A DNA stretch of 64,000 nt, taken from NCBI GenBank assembly GCA_018907035.1, contig JACCIC010000035.1, positions 2,350,001-2,414,000 of the forward strand. The letters run 5' to 3'. Shown here one piece after another: positions 13,172 through 25,560 of the stretch (the first letter of the stretch is position 1; every line of letters begins with the position of its first letter). A program made the position numbers and the translations under genes. This stretch comes from Sycobia sp. Sy_11. Taxonomy: Eukaryota > Arthropoda > Insecta > Hymenoptera > Epichrysomallidae. The notes beneath the pieces are model-generated. The model did no database searches and was not told the DNA's origin. It worked only from the letters and a program-made list of their open reading frames with translations.

Positions 13172-13228
13172 CTTCTTCCCATCGCGAAACTTGACGTTAC
13201 CCTCGATAATGCAATTGTTATCCACCAT
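13172..13228 (-). CDS. DOK7: DOK7-like adaptor, first coding exon (partial gene)
   Basis: Read on the minus strand, an ATG (13,226-13,228) opens 19 codons ending in two lysine codons, followed at once by a consensus splice donor, GTGAGT (13,166-13,171). The peptide contains IIEGNVKFRDGKK, which matches the start of the PH domain of Dok-7 (vertebrate Dok-7 has VEGQVKLRDGKK). As I recall, the vertebrate gene also has an intron right after this GKK. Dok-7 is a cytoplasmic PH-PTB adaptor that activates the receptor kinase MuSK at the vertebrate neuromuscular junction; the arthropod role is less defined. The expected continuation (a Trp-Lys-Ser-Arg-Trp-like start) was sought to the left and not found, so the remaining exons probably lie beyond position 1 and intron 1 exceeds 13 kb. 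The short length limits certainty, but the homology, ATG and donor agree. Confidence 0.7.
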
Positions 13229-13622
13229 TGTGCGAGGCTGGCGGCCCGGCCGAGCGCTCGCTCGGGGCCGGGGCGTAGGAGGAGAGGTCGAAAAAGTTCC
13301 TTCCCCTCTTTCATAACAGACGTGACGTCCCAGGAGGACTGGCCGCCGCTCTCGCGCGGTGGCTCCAAGGATCGCCGGCGGCACGCGACATCTCGCGCCC
13401 TCGCCTCCTCGACACTTGTTTTCCTCGCCGTCCTTCCCCCGGGCGGCACTCCGTGCGCTGCTCTGGCCCGCGCCGAGGGTGGCGCTACGAATGAAAAAAA
13501 AAAAAAAAAAAAAAAACGATGCCCGCACTAATGCCTTTGCCGCTTTTGCTCCGGCTCCTCGCTCGCCAAGCGTTCCATTTCGATTTCTTCTCACTGCTTG
13601 GTCTCCCTCCCTCGCACTCTCG

Positions 13623-13659
<37 letters not shown>

Positions 13660-13720
13660 ACTCTCTTTCCAGCCTCTCGCTGTACTATCGTGTCAGGTCT
13701 CCGCGAATCCACGAACAATA

Positions 13721-13759
<39 letters not shown>

Positions 13760-14451
13760 GGCACTCGGCACGAATTGCACACGCGCCCGCGCACGTCAAC
13801 ACACTCGCGTCGGAGTACTCGTCCGTACACACTGGCGTACGTTTCGTGTATGTATATTCACATACGTGATGTAGCACTGCTGCACTCTTTATCTTTCTCT
13901 CTCCCTCTCTCTCCCCCAAGGCACGTTGCCGTCGCACTCGCGCGCGCACGTTTACATATATACAGATCTATACATATATATGTATATATACTGCGTTTAG
14001 AGGGGGAGGGGGGGTGGCGCGGTGCGCGCCCCTGCAAATCACGCGCTAAAATCCATACCCCGAGATACTACGGCCGCGAGCAGACGGAGCATCCATCTTG
14101 AGTTGGCCTCGCCGCCGCCGCCGCCGCCGCCGCCGTTTCCTCCACCTCCGCCTCCGCCGCCGATCCCTCGCGTTCGCGCGGGGCGAGAGTGCGCGCGCGC
14201 TCGCGCCCGCCTGTTGTGCTCTGCGTCGGATTGCCGCGCTCCGTCGCTACTACTGACGATATATATATATATCTATATATAATACTGCCGCGCGAAGCTC
14301 GCCCGCACCGTTCTGCCGCGCCGTGTCGCCCGTGTGTGTTGCGCTCCCTGCCGAGGCGCGCGGAGTTGTGCGCGCGACGCGCACGCTGCCGCGCGTGCTG
14401 CCCGTGCCGTCGCTCGCCACCGCCGCTGCCAGCGTCATCCCCTCCCTGCGC

Positions 14452-14508
<57 letters not shown>

Positions 14509-14547
14509 GTTCTCCACGGACGAGGTTCACTGTCCCCCTCCCTTCAG
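13229..14547 (-). promoter_or_regulatory. CpG-rich 5' flank of the DOK7-like gene
   Basis: Upstream of the DOK7-like ATG (higher coordinates) the sequence stays GC- and CpG-rich, with a (GCC)n run at 14,111-14,135, an A18-type run near 13,494-13,517, CT runs near 13,627-13,653 and TA tracts at 13,723-13,756 and 14,454-14,505. This looks like a CpG-rich promoter and 5' UTR region, but I cannot place a transcription start. No TATA box in a convincing position was seen. Open frames in this stretch are translated simple repeats. Confidence 0.35.
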
Positions 14548-15918
14548 CAGTGCCGTCTTTAAGCATATGATATAGGCAGGCTAGGCACGTGCCTCGGACA
14601 CCAGTACTGCGATGGGCTTCCCCAGTTGCGTCAAAAAAAGGTTTACCCGATGGTGAATAAGTGGAGATAATAAAATATATAGAAATGAAAAAATGTCCTT
14701 TACTAATACAGAATTAATTATTCATCGGGTAACAATTAATGATTTCGGTATCTTTTTCCCCGACTGGCGACCGTCGTAGTTTTCCCATAAGTTTCGAATT
14801 TCCATAGGAAAAAAAAAAATTAAGAGGTTCGAGCTTGGATGGAAAAACTGCAATAGCGGAAATTGCATCTCGCTTCTTGCAAAGTTAGGAGCGTCGAGTT
14901 GGATAAGGAATGCTACATGGAGAAATCTGAAAACTTCTTAAGCCTAACTACCTGCCTAGTTAAGATTGCCCGTTGCCCATCTCAAACGCAGTCGGGTAAA
15001 AAAAAATTAAATTCTACTGAACGTATATTATTAGTTTATATACCGAATTTTAGTTTCGCATAGATATCAGTCAAATGTTGAATAAATATATGCTTTTCTC
15101 AAATCCTATAAATTAAGGACATAAACGTACTATAGATTTACCAAGTTATCTTAGATTTTTTATTATCTATAGTATATGAATAATTAATTTTGATTACGTT
15201 ATTATAAGATAATGAAATATTTTGAATACTGAGAGTGTTTGACAAAAGCGACATGTGCAGTGTGCACGTTATTATCATACATTAATTTCGTTATGATTAA
15301 CTGTGTTATTTTTTCGGACACATCTCGTTTCGGGGACGGGGAAGAAGAAATTAGGTTTCGAATATTCGATACTTCATAAGAGGCTTACCTGCCACTACAG
15401 CGGTCTAAAGCCAATTAAATTAATCCAACTATCAGCATTTAAAATAAAATCGGTATATCTCTAATTATTTCTATATCAGTCACGTAGACAATCCGGATTA
15501 AGTACCTAACTCTCATATTTTCAGAATTGTTGTATGGCTACTTTTATTGTAATCGATAGGATGTCTGCTATTTTATTCGAATAAAAAAGTTAAATGGATT
15601 TTCATGCATATACGAAAGAAATAATATTATTAATTAGCTTCCGGTTCGATTGTTCGTTGATATTGATTTTTGAAAAATTTATTCAGAATAAAACGTTGTT
15701 TTTATATACAAAGCAAAAGGAAATTAATAAAAATTTCAAAATTAAATTATTTATTAAAGTAACAGAAGAAATTCACACATCCATTATGATCGATGTGTAA
15801 ATTACTGCAAACAGAAATCTTTTGTTTTTTTGTTTTTTTTTTTTTGTATTTTTTTTTTAGAGCTGGGCCCCAAATTTCTCACAGGTCTCGAGTCCCGTGG
15901 CTTCTCGAGCCGGCCCTG
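14548..15918. mobile_element. degenerate hAT-like DNA element, non-coding
   Basis: The left end reads CAGTGCCGTCTTTAAG and the right end, on the opposite strand, reads CAGGGCCGGCTCGAG. These are imperfect terminal inverted repeats of the CAG-GCCG type usual for hAT-like elements with ZMYM-type transposases. Inside the left end is a segment reading AGGCACGTGCCTCGG, and inside the right end a GGGCCCC run, both also typical of that group. No transposase frame survives in the roughly 1.37 kb. A clean 8-bp target duplication is not visible (cccttcag against cctcgtcc), so the boundaries are provisional. Confidence 0.4.
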
Positions 15919-18900
15919 CCTCGTCCTCGTGCCGCCTGCTTTTTCCAACTATATAACGTTGTATATAATGCTCCCTGCACTGATCGCTTCACGGTATATA
16001 CGCTCCCCACGCGTGCTTAAGGCTAAAGCCCCATTTCGCACGCGCGCGCGACCGATGCGACGTCATTTATATATCGTGAGCGATATTATATATATATATA
16101 TATTATACACACACGATATCCTTATATTCTTTAATGCTACATATATGGTATGTATGAAGTACTGTACTGCATGGACTGTATGGTCCTGTCGCGTCTTATT
16201 TATATTACCCGTTTGAATACTTGTATACTTATAGATGTGTTTATAGATATACGTAACATAACTATGGGGTTGTGGGGGGCACTGAGCGCGGACCGAACTA
16301 CTGATACGCCGACGGCCTCGGTGACGCTCCCCTTAACACCTGTGGCCAACATTATTTTGCAACGCGCGTGTCATCGCTACACTTCCCGTATATTTCTATA
16401 CACCTGAAAATAAAAAAATAAAAAAACTCGACAATTTTTTTTCAGCAAGCGAGACTTTCATGTTTTCATTATTCGTTTTGGTTTGTTTTATCGAATAGAA
16501 AATTCAAGTTCACGTTTTAAATTAAAATATGATCAAAATAAAAGTAAAATTTATTAACGATAATATATGAAGAAGCATTAAAAATTAGTTATTTACAATA
16601 GCGTTAGAATATTATTTTCTTTGTTGTACACCGATCTATCTACCCCCCCCCCCCCACACGAAGATGAGAAAGAGATAAGCATATGTTATTAAGAACGTCG
16701 AATGTTAATTGTCATACATATATGTACACCTTAATATCTATAATCATTATTATCAAAAAGCGAATTAATTTATATAACTTCTTTAAATTTATAGTTATCG
16801 AATCCGCAAAAGTGTTTTAAAAAACTATTAAAATAATGTAGTATATTATATTATTACCCTTAAGATTTTTTTTCAATTCATTCACTTTAAGCTTTTTGTT
16901 AATCAACAGAACTGCAAACAAGTAAAACACTTAACTATTGGACCAAGCGAACAAATTGCATATTTCCATATCTTTCTTTTTTTTATCTTCAATTTCTTTT
17001 TTTCACAAGTAAAATATAGCTATCTTCGTATGATTAATATCGGAAGCAATTTCATTTCATTTTACATAATTTTACATTTTTACGTTTCAGATTAAGAACT
17101 CCCCTTATCTTACGAACGGACTCAGCGGTTTAATGTTTATCTAAATACTAGTTTTTTTACATAATTATTTCACGTAATGTTTTTTTTTTTTTGAATACTG
17201 AAAAATATGTTTATTCGTTTTTCACCTGTCAAAATTTCTCTGAACAATTATATCCTAATGATAAGAATATATATCGATCGTCGATTTATTGATAACTTAA
17301 TATTATAAAAATGTGTCGAATAACGAACGAACAGTGCGCAGCTGGTTATTCCACTGGGTCTTTCCAATTAGATACTCGCATCTCTACAGCATCAGAAATT
17401 CAACGTTGACGAATAGAACGAATATATGATCGTAATCATCCCATTACATTTTTTAAAGGCAGTAATTGATTGAAATAAAGTGTTAAATCATTTAAGGAAT
17501 ATATTGCCTATTTATAATGGGCCGAAAACAGTATGATTTTGAGAGGATAGTTTCGATAAATTGCATACTCGGGGCAGTGGAAAATATTTAAGATCGATTC
17601 AATCACTTCTATGCTATGAGTTTCATCTAGGAATTCTAGGAAAAGAAGTAATCGATCGTCATCGCGAGCAAAAATTTCTTTGATACGGTATGTATCCAGG
17701 TTGTAAATAAAATTGTTTTTCGAATTCAAAAGGAAAAATATTTTCATGATTATCTCAGACTTTCAGCCTGAGGCAAGTCATACCGAGCGATTTAGCTATT
17801 TCAATATTATAAATATATATCGATTGAAGAATTTGGCATTTTCGAAGGATTTAACTTTTTCATTCCAGTATTAGGTTCTTACGATATAATCGCTTATCAA
17901 AGTCTAATTCTATAATTTTTAGGAGAACAAAATGATTAAGATTTTAAAAATCGTACAGGCTATAAGGATATCGACAGTCGGATCGATATGACAGACAAAC
18001 AGAGCGGTCTTTAAGAACGCATACATTGGAGCAGAATCCTTTGGCAGCTTCTTTATTTAGTGGCTGTCGCAGTTTTATAATCTAATACATTGTATCGTAC
18101 TTCGAAATATCGATAAAGTCCATGGCTTTCTCTGGATTATTTACGATGTTTCTACACTTTCGCTGTTACGCCTCTGTTAAATTAAAAGAGGAGAAAAATA
18201 AACGTCGAGCCGTTAATATATCTTTCAAGTCTCTAAACGACGCGCTTTGAGAAATGAAAAACTCAGAGTAAAAGCACATGCCGCGCTTTGGCTTCTTACT
18301 TTGAATTGCAAGAAAATCACGATCTAAATATTGCGCATAATTACAACTTTGCAGCATTATCAAAATTATGGTTTAAGGTATTATTTCATATTAATATTTT
18401 AAGAAAATTCATGTAAAATAAAAAAATAGCATTGGTCTACGTGCCTTGTTTATTAATGAAATGTGGTAATTTTTTTTTTTTTTTTTTTGAATAATTACAA
18501 AGAATGTGGATTAAATCAGACTATTATTGATATAAACGACGTTGTCCCTGAATTGATTTTGGAAATCATTTTTAAAGATAAAAATGGAACAAAGCTTGAC
18601 AATAAACGTCAATTTGATTATGAAAGATGACAGGACCTTAAAAACGATCTAATATAGAATGTTTCAATCCTGTAATACGTATATACACTTATTGGAAAAG
18701 CAATTTACAATGCTATAGTCAAAAAATTTTTTGACATATGTTATACAATATTAAAAATTTATCACAAAAAAAAATCATTACAAAAATGTATAATCACCAA
18801 GAATTTTAAAAATATCAATCCCAATCTGATATTAACGTATAGATGGCTTATACAAAGAATTAATCAGTATTCAAGGTTTCATTCAAAACATTGTGCAGAT

Positions 18901-19870
18901 ATTACACAAATAAGTATTTTAAATTTAAATGAGCGAAAATAATGAATTTATTTTCTACGTTGCTTGGATTGACTATGGAGAATGTTATTAACAAGCATGA
19001 TATTCTCAAAATTAAAACTATTAAAAAGATATTTATCATATAGATTGAGTAAAGAAAAGTATTTTGTATAGTTCATTAAAAATGAGATTTTCAACGGATT
19101 ATTAAAACTTTTCCAAACAAAAATCAGGAAAGTTTTTTTTTTTTTTAATGCACCGTTTTACAGAAATGGTCTATTTAATTTGACAATCAAAAATTTGTAT
19201 ATTTTTATAGACAAATGTACAAAGGTATTTGAAATAATATCGTTTATTTTAATTGTTTTAAAATATTCATATACGATTGCGATTTTTCAGAACAACACAA
19301 ATTTCTTTACTCAGAACGATAATATTGCGAAGTCCACTCTTGAGAATACATTTTGGTGCATTAACAAAAAAAGCGTACTTCTATTTTCATGAATTATGTG
19401 AATCTGATATAAATAGCAAAAGAATTAGTTATTTTGAAGTCCAAAGAAAGCTCGAAAAGTGTCAATATCTCTCCGGAACTTCGTGGATAAAATTCAGTAA
19501 AAAACGCATTTTCATTAAAAGTTTGCAATTAAAGTTAAAAAATAATCATCCCTAGAAACCTGAAAAGCATTACGGGATAATTGATAAATTACATAACGAC
19601 ATTTTTTATAAGCCCTCCCATCCTTCCACTCTGTAACATTGCAGACTAAATTTCTTCACTCTAATATAGCTTTTCTCTCGAAAATAAGCAACGAAAATGC
19701 TTTAGTCACCCGTTAAAAAATTTACATTTTAAATAATTATCAAACAAATACATTTTTAATTTCTTCTAAGCACTTCTAATCTAACTTGCAAATCAATCAC
19801 TATAGACATTAGACTATAATACAATCTGTATAAATTTCTTCCATCTCTATAATAGCTTCAATTTTATCTA

Positions 19871-19927
<57 letters not shown>

Positions 19928-21190
19928 AATATGGATTGATGAGAATTAATAAATAATAAGAACGTATAATGCAGAAAAGTGATATTTTAATGGAAAAATC
20001 GCACGGAAGGCAAGTTTGAATCATGTTTGAGACGGCCGCCACACTTATATACTTCAAGTTCCAGAATCTTAATTTTTTTTTCTCAATATAATACTGTTTT
20101 GAGGATTTGAAGAGAATTTAATAATGCTTCTTTTACAGACACATAACTTCTATACGTAATATCGTGTATTAATTTTAATGAATTTATTATTGAATATTTT
20201 ACGTTGTTTTTAATCAGAACCTTCTATCGAAATCTTCTAATTAAAAAGTTAAAAAGTTAAAAGCTTAAGGTTTTTACAAACATTAACAATAGTTTCTGCT
20301 CTGACATTGAATTGTTTATTAGTTATTATATTGCATGCAGTTATTGCCGAGTTATGTTGCGATCTCTTTCACTTGCATCAAGCATATTAGTTCTGGTCGC
20401 CTCCGTTAAGAGGGCATACGATATTTAATTTACAAATGATTACAAGAAGATTAGTTAGACGCCTCTTCCATAGGCAAACCTGTAAATTTTCATTCCTAAT
20501 AAAATCATAGTTATATCTATATATATCTAGCTAGCACTAGCGTCATTTCCTTATAGCTCATGACGGTCCTATATATATTGCATCAGGTTGCATGATCGCA
20601 TTTGCATTGCATAAGAATCGGATCAGAAATTAAGAGATAGTTACGATTATATTGCGATAGTTGGCGTTGGTTGCGTTCTTGATATGCCTATGCATTCTAT
20701 GATGCATTGAGTTACAATTACAATTGTGCAATATTATTAGCTCTATGCACACCCACACCACACTGAAGATATGTAGTAGTAATGTGTATGTTAACTGATG
20801 ATAATAAGACTTATAAATAACTATACTGTATTTTACAAGATAGTTTTGTTCTTCCAAAGTGATAGATTACTGTTCATAAGATTAAAAAATTTAATATTAA
20901 TATTTAGTTTTCACTAAAACTTAAACAAGAAAAATCTAAATTGCTAATAGAAGATAACCTAGAATAATTTGACATTTGTATTGTTAGCCTGTCTATTTGC
21001 TATCTATTTGTGCTAACAAAACAATTATTTTCAATGTTTATAGAAAGATTTGCGTTCTGAAACTTCGTAAATAAGTGTTTGGATTTAATAATAGTCATGC
21101 TAGGAAAAAAATTAAGATTTTAACTACCTCGAATTGAATAGAATTAAAATTAAGTTTTTGCGTAAAAATACTTGTTGATATATATTAGGC
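15919..21190. other. AT-rich intergenic region, no gene seen
   Basis: Scattered short open frames show no recognisable domain or splice structure. Contents: a small GC-rich patch to about 16,060, a poly-C run at 16,644-16,656, poly-T/A tracts (17,180, 18,471-18,489, 19,133-19,146) and one (TA)n tract at 19,873-19,925. The last kilobase before 21,191 should include the NFU1 promoter, but no specific element is identifiable. Confidence 0.6.
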
Positions 21191-22319
21191 ATGGATAAGT
21201 TTTTAACAAAATCTATACCCATGTGTCGAGTATTTGCAAATCGGTCATTTATTGGGTGCCAATGTTCCAGGTAATATCATTTTGTAATTATCCTAACATA
21301 GATATAGATTTTTAAAAAAAATTTAATTAAAACTAAAATTTATTGGTTATAATCCTGAATTTTTTTTCAATTCTGTATAAAATAAAGATTTCTTTAATTA
21401 TTAAATTGTTAAAATAGAATATGTTGATTCTATTTTTTACTGTTATTTCATATTTTTTCAGATTACAAGTTCAGAATGTTAAGCATATGCATACAATTTT
21501 GAACCATCCTAAATTAAGATTATATTTACAAACAAATAAAAATAATCTAGGTTTAGTAAAAATCCAAAAATGCTCAATGTTCATTCAAACTCAGGATACA
21601 CCTAATCCAAACAGTTTGAAGTTTATCCCTGGTGTTCCAGTATTAGAAAAAGGACAAACAAAAGATTTTCCTAGTATTAAAGATGGATTCTGCTCACCAC
21701 TTGCAAAAATGTTATTTCGTATTGAAGGAGTAAAATCTGTATTTTTTGGATCAGATTTTATAACCATAACAAAAGCAGATGAAGATGTGGAATGGCAACT
21801 TATCAAACCTGATATTTTTGCTAGTATTATGGACTTTTTTGCTAGTGGATTACCTATTTTAACAGAGAAACAATTTGAAAGCAGTATGTATATCAACAGT
21901 GATTCAAAATTATATTTATAATAAGTATAATTATTTACAGCTTTAAGTGAAGATGATGATGAAATAGTTCAAATGATTAAAGAACTTTTAGATACAAGAA
22001 TAAGACCTACAGTTCAAGAAGATGGAGGAGATATTGTTTTCATGGTATGTAATTCAAGTAACAGTTATTTATAAAATTACAACTTTATAATTATTTCTAG
22101 GGTTTTGAAAATGGAATAGTAAAATTAAAAATGCAAGGGTCATGTACAAGTTGCCCAAGTTCTGTTGTAACATTAAAAAATGGAGTGCAAAATATGATGC
22201 AATTTTATATTCCAGAAGTTCTTGGTGTTGAACAAGTAGAAGATGAAGCAGACCACATAGCAAAAACAGAATTTGAAAAATTAGAAAAAACGATCGAATC
22301 TAATAGTGAAAAAAAATAA
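21191..22319 (+). CDS. NFU1: NFU1 iron-sulfur cluster scaffold, mitochondrial
   Basis: Four exons: 21,191-21,270, 21,462-21,883, 21,941-22,044 and 22,101-22,319, all with GT-AG introns, giving about 274 residues. NFU1 binds a [4Fe-4S] cluster and delivers it late in mitochondrial Fe-S assembly, to clients such as lipoyl synthase and respiratory complexes. An Nfu N-terminal domain begins near residue 66 ([15 protein letters not shown] motif). The C-terminal NifU-like domain carries the cluster-binding CXXC as CTSC at residues 217-220. The N-terminal ~60 residues are basic and poorly acidic, consistent with a mitochondrial presequence. I chose the ATG at 21,191 because its short exon splices in frame and adds Arg-rich leader sequence; an in-frame ATG at 21,221 is an alternative. 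AATAAA signals lie near 22,418-22,431. The gene is convergent with Rack1, with only 160 bp between stop codons. Confidence 0.93.
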
Positions 22320-22479
22320 ATTTTACAATTTGTTTCTTTATTTGTAATATATTTGTAACATAAATTTTAACTTATCTTTTAAAAACTAATTAACACTTAT
22401 AAATATTAGTTATTTGAAATAAACAAATAAATTTTTTTCAGTCCATTTGTTTTATTTGTCCATTTTTGTACAAAATTTT

Positions 22480-24504
22480 TTAACGACTGGAAATTGAGAC
22501 TTGCCACACTCTAATTGTGTTATCAGAATATCCAGCGAACAATGTTTGTCCATCGGTAGACCATGCCAATGACAAACATTGAGGAGGTTCAGCTTTGCTA
22601 GTTGTAGAAATTACGTCAGGTTTAAGTTCTTCAACCATTTCTTTACTTTCAAGATCCCAGATCTTGATATAAGGTCCATATGCGGCACACAACCAATAAC
22701 GATTAGGACTAAAGCATAATGCTGTGATGATATCATTATGATCAAGGGTATGTAAATGCTTTCCATCATTCAAATCCCACAACATGGCTTTATTGTCCTA
22801 TAAAATAAATTTTAATGTTAAAAAGTTATTAATTAGAAGAATAAATTTTAGTCAATAAGATTTTATAAATTTTTACCTTTCCACCGGAAGCACAAAGGGA
22901 GCCATCTGGTGAAACTGTGACAGTATTTAAGTAGCCAGCATGTCCATAATGATTTATTTTTAGACGACAATTAGTTAAATTCCATACCTATAAAATAAAT
23001 TAAAGAATTTTAACTAAAAATATTATAAGATAATAAATAAACAATATTCTTTTTATTCTAATATCAGTCCCATATCCGCAAAGTACACTCACAGAAATCA
23101 AGTTTTAAAAAAAATCATCATCTTAATAATTAAAAATTAATCTAATGCAATTTGAAATTTCAATACCTTCACAACACGATCCCAACCAGCAGATACAATA
23201 ATTGGATTCGAGTGGTTTGGAGAGAACCTAACACAGCTAACCCAATCGGAATGTCCCTCTTCTTGTATAGTATATTTACATTCAGCCAATGTATTCCACA
23301 GCTTAATAGTTTTGTCTCGTGAACCAGAGACAATTTGACGATTATCAACAGAGAAGGCAACACTCAGTACATCCTGTAACACATAGTTTTTTATATAATT
23401 TTTAACAATCAAATATATACAAATGTGAAATTAGATGAACTTTCTGTTAAGGAGTGGCAATGTTGTAAGAAAAGACTGTGGTCTTATACTTACGGTGATA
23501 AGCATTTAGCCCACCTCTTCTATGTATTATTATAAAAAAAAATATATAAAAAAAATGCTTCAGTTTTATAAGTTTCTGGTAAATCCAGTTCCTCAATAAG
23601 ATGAATACGATCATCTGCTTAATGATCAAAGTCACACCTGGGTATGGTCTTCAAACCTTCTGGTAGTTCGACCTGCTGCTAAATCCCAAAGCCTCAAAGT
23701 TTTGTCCCATGAACCAGAAAGAGCATAATTTCCATCTGATGAAAGGACAACATCACTTATAAAGTGAGAGTGCCCATAAAGACGCTTTTGAGGGACACCA
23801 TAATTGGATTCGTCACGTGTTAACTTCCAAACAATTAAAGTTTTGTCTGAAAATGTGAAAATATACGAATATATAATTGTATAAATGAGTTTAATTTTTA
23901 ATCTATTATTTAATGAAAATTATTCATAACCTCGTAAATACAAGTATCTATACTAAGTAATTTCAAAAACTATGTTTCACGCTTTAAATTATTCGTCTAT
24001 GAACTTCGAAAATGTATATAAAAAATAGCATAGATATGTTAACAATTACACTTCGGAGTGCCTCTAATATCATCGCCATGAGGTTCATATTAAATTTCGC
24101 TTACACGATGGCTGCCCCATAAGCAGATAAAACGATTCTACATATACAAAAATACTAAAATTATATTATATGTTCATACTAAATATTTAATAAAGTTATT
24201 ATTTTGATCTTTTTATTTTACTATATTTATTGTTTTCAAAATTAAAACTAAAATCGCATTAAAATGTAGTATCAAATAAATACTATATTAAAGTTTAACA
24301 AATGGAATATTAAAAATACTATTAAAAATGATGCTTACATTAAAACATAAAAATTAACTATGTAAAAACTACATATTTTTAGATGGTTTACTTACCACGT
24401 GATGAAGACAAAATCATATCAGGATATTTCGGATTTGTCGCAATTTGCGTAACCCAGCCATTGTGGCCACGAAGGGTACCTCTTAATTGTAAAGATTCCG
24501 TCAT
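22480..24504 (-). CDS. Rack1: RACK1, WD40 scaffold of the 40S ribosome
   Basis: Minus-strand gene in five coding exons: 24,396-24,504, 23,638-23,846, 23,167-23,373, 22,877-22,987 and 22,480-22,797. Summed length is 318 codons including the stop, i.e. 317 residues, exactly the usual RACK1 length. It is a seven-bladed beta-propeller on the head of the 40S subunit near the mRNA exit channel. It recruits protein kinase C and other signalling proteins and takes part in ribosome-associated quality control. Visible hallmarks: [12 protein letters not shown] at the start, repeated GH...WD blades, and Arg36-Asp37-Lys38, the ribosome-contact motif. Splice junctions fall between blades and preserve frame at each step. 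The 5' flank (24,505-24,660) is mixed-composition promoter/UTR sequence. Introns 1 and 2 contain GC-richer islands, one with an H/ACA-like fold. Confidence 0.97.
23443..23519 (-). ncRNA. candidate H/ACA-type snoRNA hairpin in a Rack1 intron
   Basis: On the minus strand of Rack1 intron 2 (23,374-23,637) a long hairpin can be drawn. The lower stem is AAGAGGTGG with CCACTCCTT (one mismatch, one wobble). Above an asymmetric internal loop sits an upper stem GTAAG...CTTAC enclosing AAGAC-CACA-GTCTT. The lower stem is followed by an ACA triplet (23,445-23,447) about 17 bases after the upper stem, close to the 14-16 spacing of H/ACA pseudouridylation guides. Rack1 genes host snoRNAs in vertebrates. 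A second small hairpin (AGATGA/TCATCT) lies further 5' in the same intron, but a clear H box was not identified. Target rRNA position unknown. Confidence 0.35.
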
Positions 24505-25560
24505 TTTTCAATCCGTTTTAAACAATAAAACGTAGGATGTCAGTGGATAATAATCCACCGTCTGCACACTCGACCACCGCTTACGAATGGCTCGAATGAA
24601 AAGACCGGAGCGCGGAGCCGGAAAGAGGTATTAGCTAGTATTAGTGTAGTCGTGTCTGGTCGTGCCGTCGTGTATGGTTTTTACCACAAAATATAAAGGT
24701 ATCCTATAGAAGGCCATCAGAAAGGCCGCTGTTCTTGAAGCTCAAACCAAAGAAGATAGACGCTTATAGAAGATAACAAGCATATAGGCTGATCGTACCA
24801 AAATTTTTTAGCTGTTAGATGGCGCTACTATGATAGTCGGCCGTAGCAGGAGGTAGAGAATAGAGTTCTGGCGATGTGAGAAAATGTAAAACAAAAAGAT
24901 TTGGAGGTTTCTGATGATTCGAATATTTTGAATCTTTTTCAAAATATGATATAAATTGCATATTGTTACGTGTGCCGAAGAATTGAAAGTTTATTACAAA
25001 AAAATTGATAGTAAGTATAAATTGTTGTAACATTTCTGATTATAGTTAAACAGAAACTTTTACGCATGAAATTCATGAAAATTTGTTAGACTTTTAAAAA
25101 AATATTGTTTGAAGCGAGTTTAAAATTTATATTATTATAGCAAAATATTTTACAAATATATACGATAATTATAACAATGGCTAACAATATGTTAGTACAT
25201 GACTATAAACAGGATTCTAATTTTATATAAAGATTTTAAAATATAAAATCAGGATTAAAATTATTTTACTGCATAATTCTAGTATTCAAAAATATGATCC
25301 TTTTTTTAACTAATAAAAATCTTTTCAATCTATTTAATTTGTTATTCTCAACCATCTGCGGAAGTTAATGTATTGGGGCGTTAAAATTATGCAAATGTCC
25401 TATATGTCTATATATAGTTAAATGTCCATTTATCTAATGATACTTGGTTTCATTATGAATTATTAAAATAGTAAAAAAATCGTATTTTTGAATACTAGAA
25501 TTATGCAGTAAAATAATTTTAGTTGTGATTTTATATTGTAAAATCTTAATATAAAATTAG
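24505..25560. other. Rack1 5' flank and AT-rich spacer
   Basis: 24,505-24,850 is mixed-composition sequence consistent with the Rack1 5' UTR and promoter. Beyond that the DNA is AT-rich with no gene. No TATA box, terminator or conserved frame was recognised. Confidence 0.5.

Noticed and set aside
12800..13594. Long open frames on both strands around 12.8-13.6 kb
   Set aside because: CpG-rich DNA with few stops. Only the 19-codon DOK7-like segment inside has homology and a splice donor.
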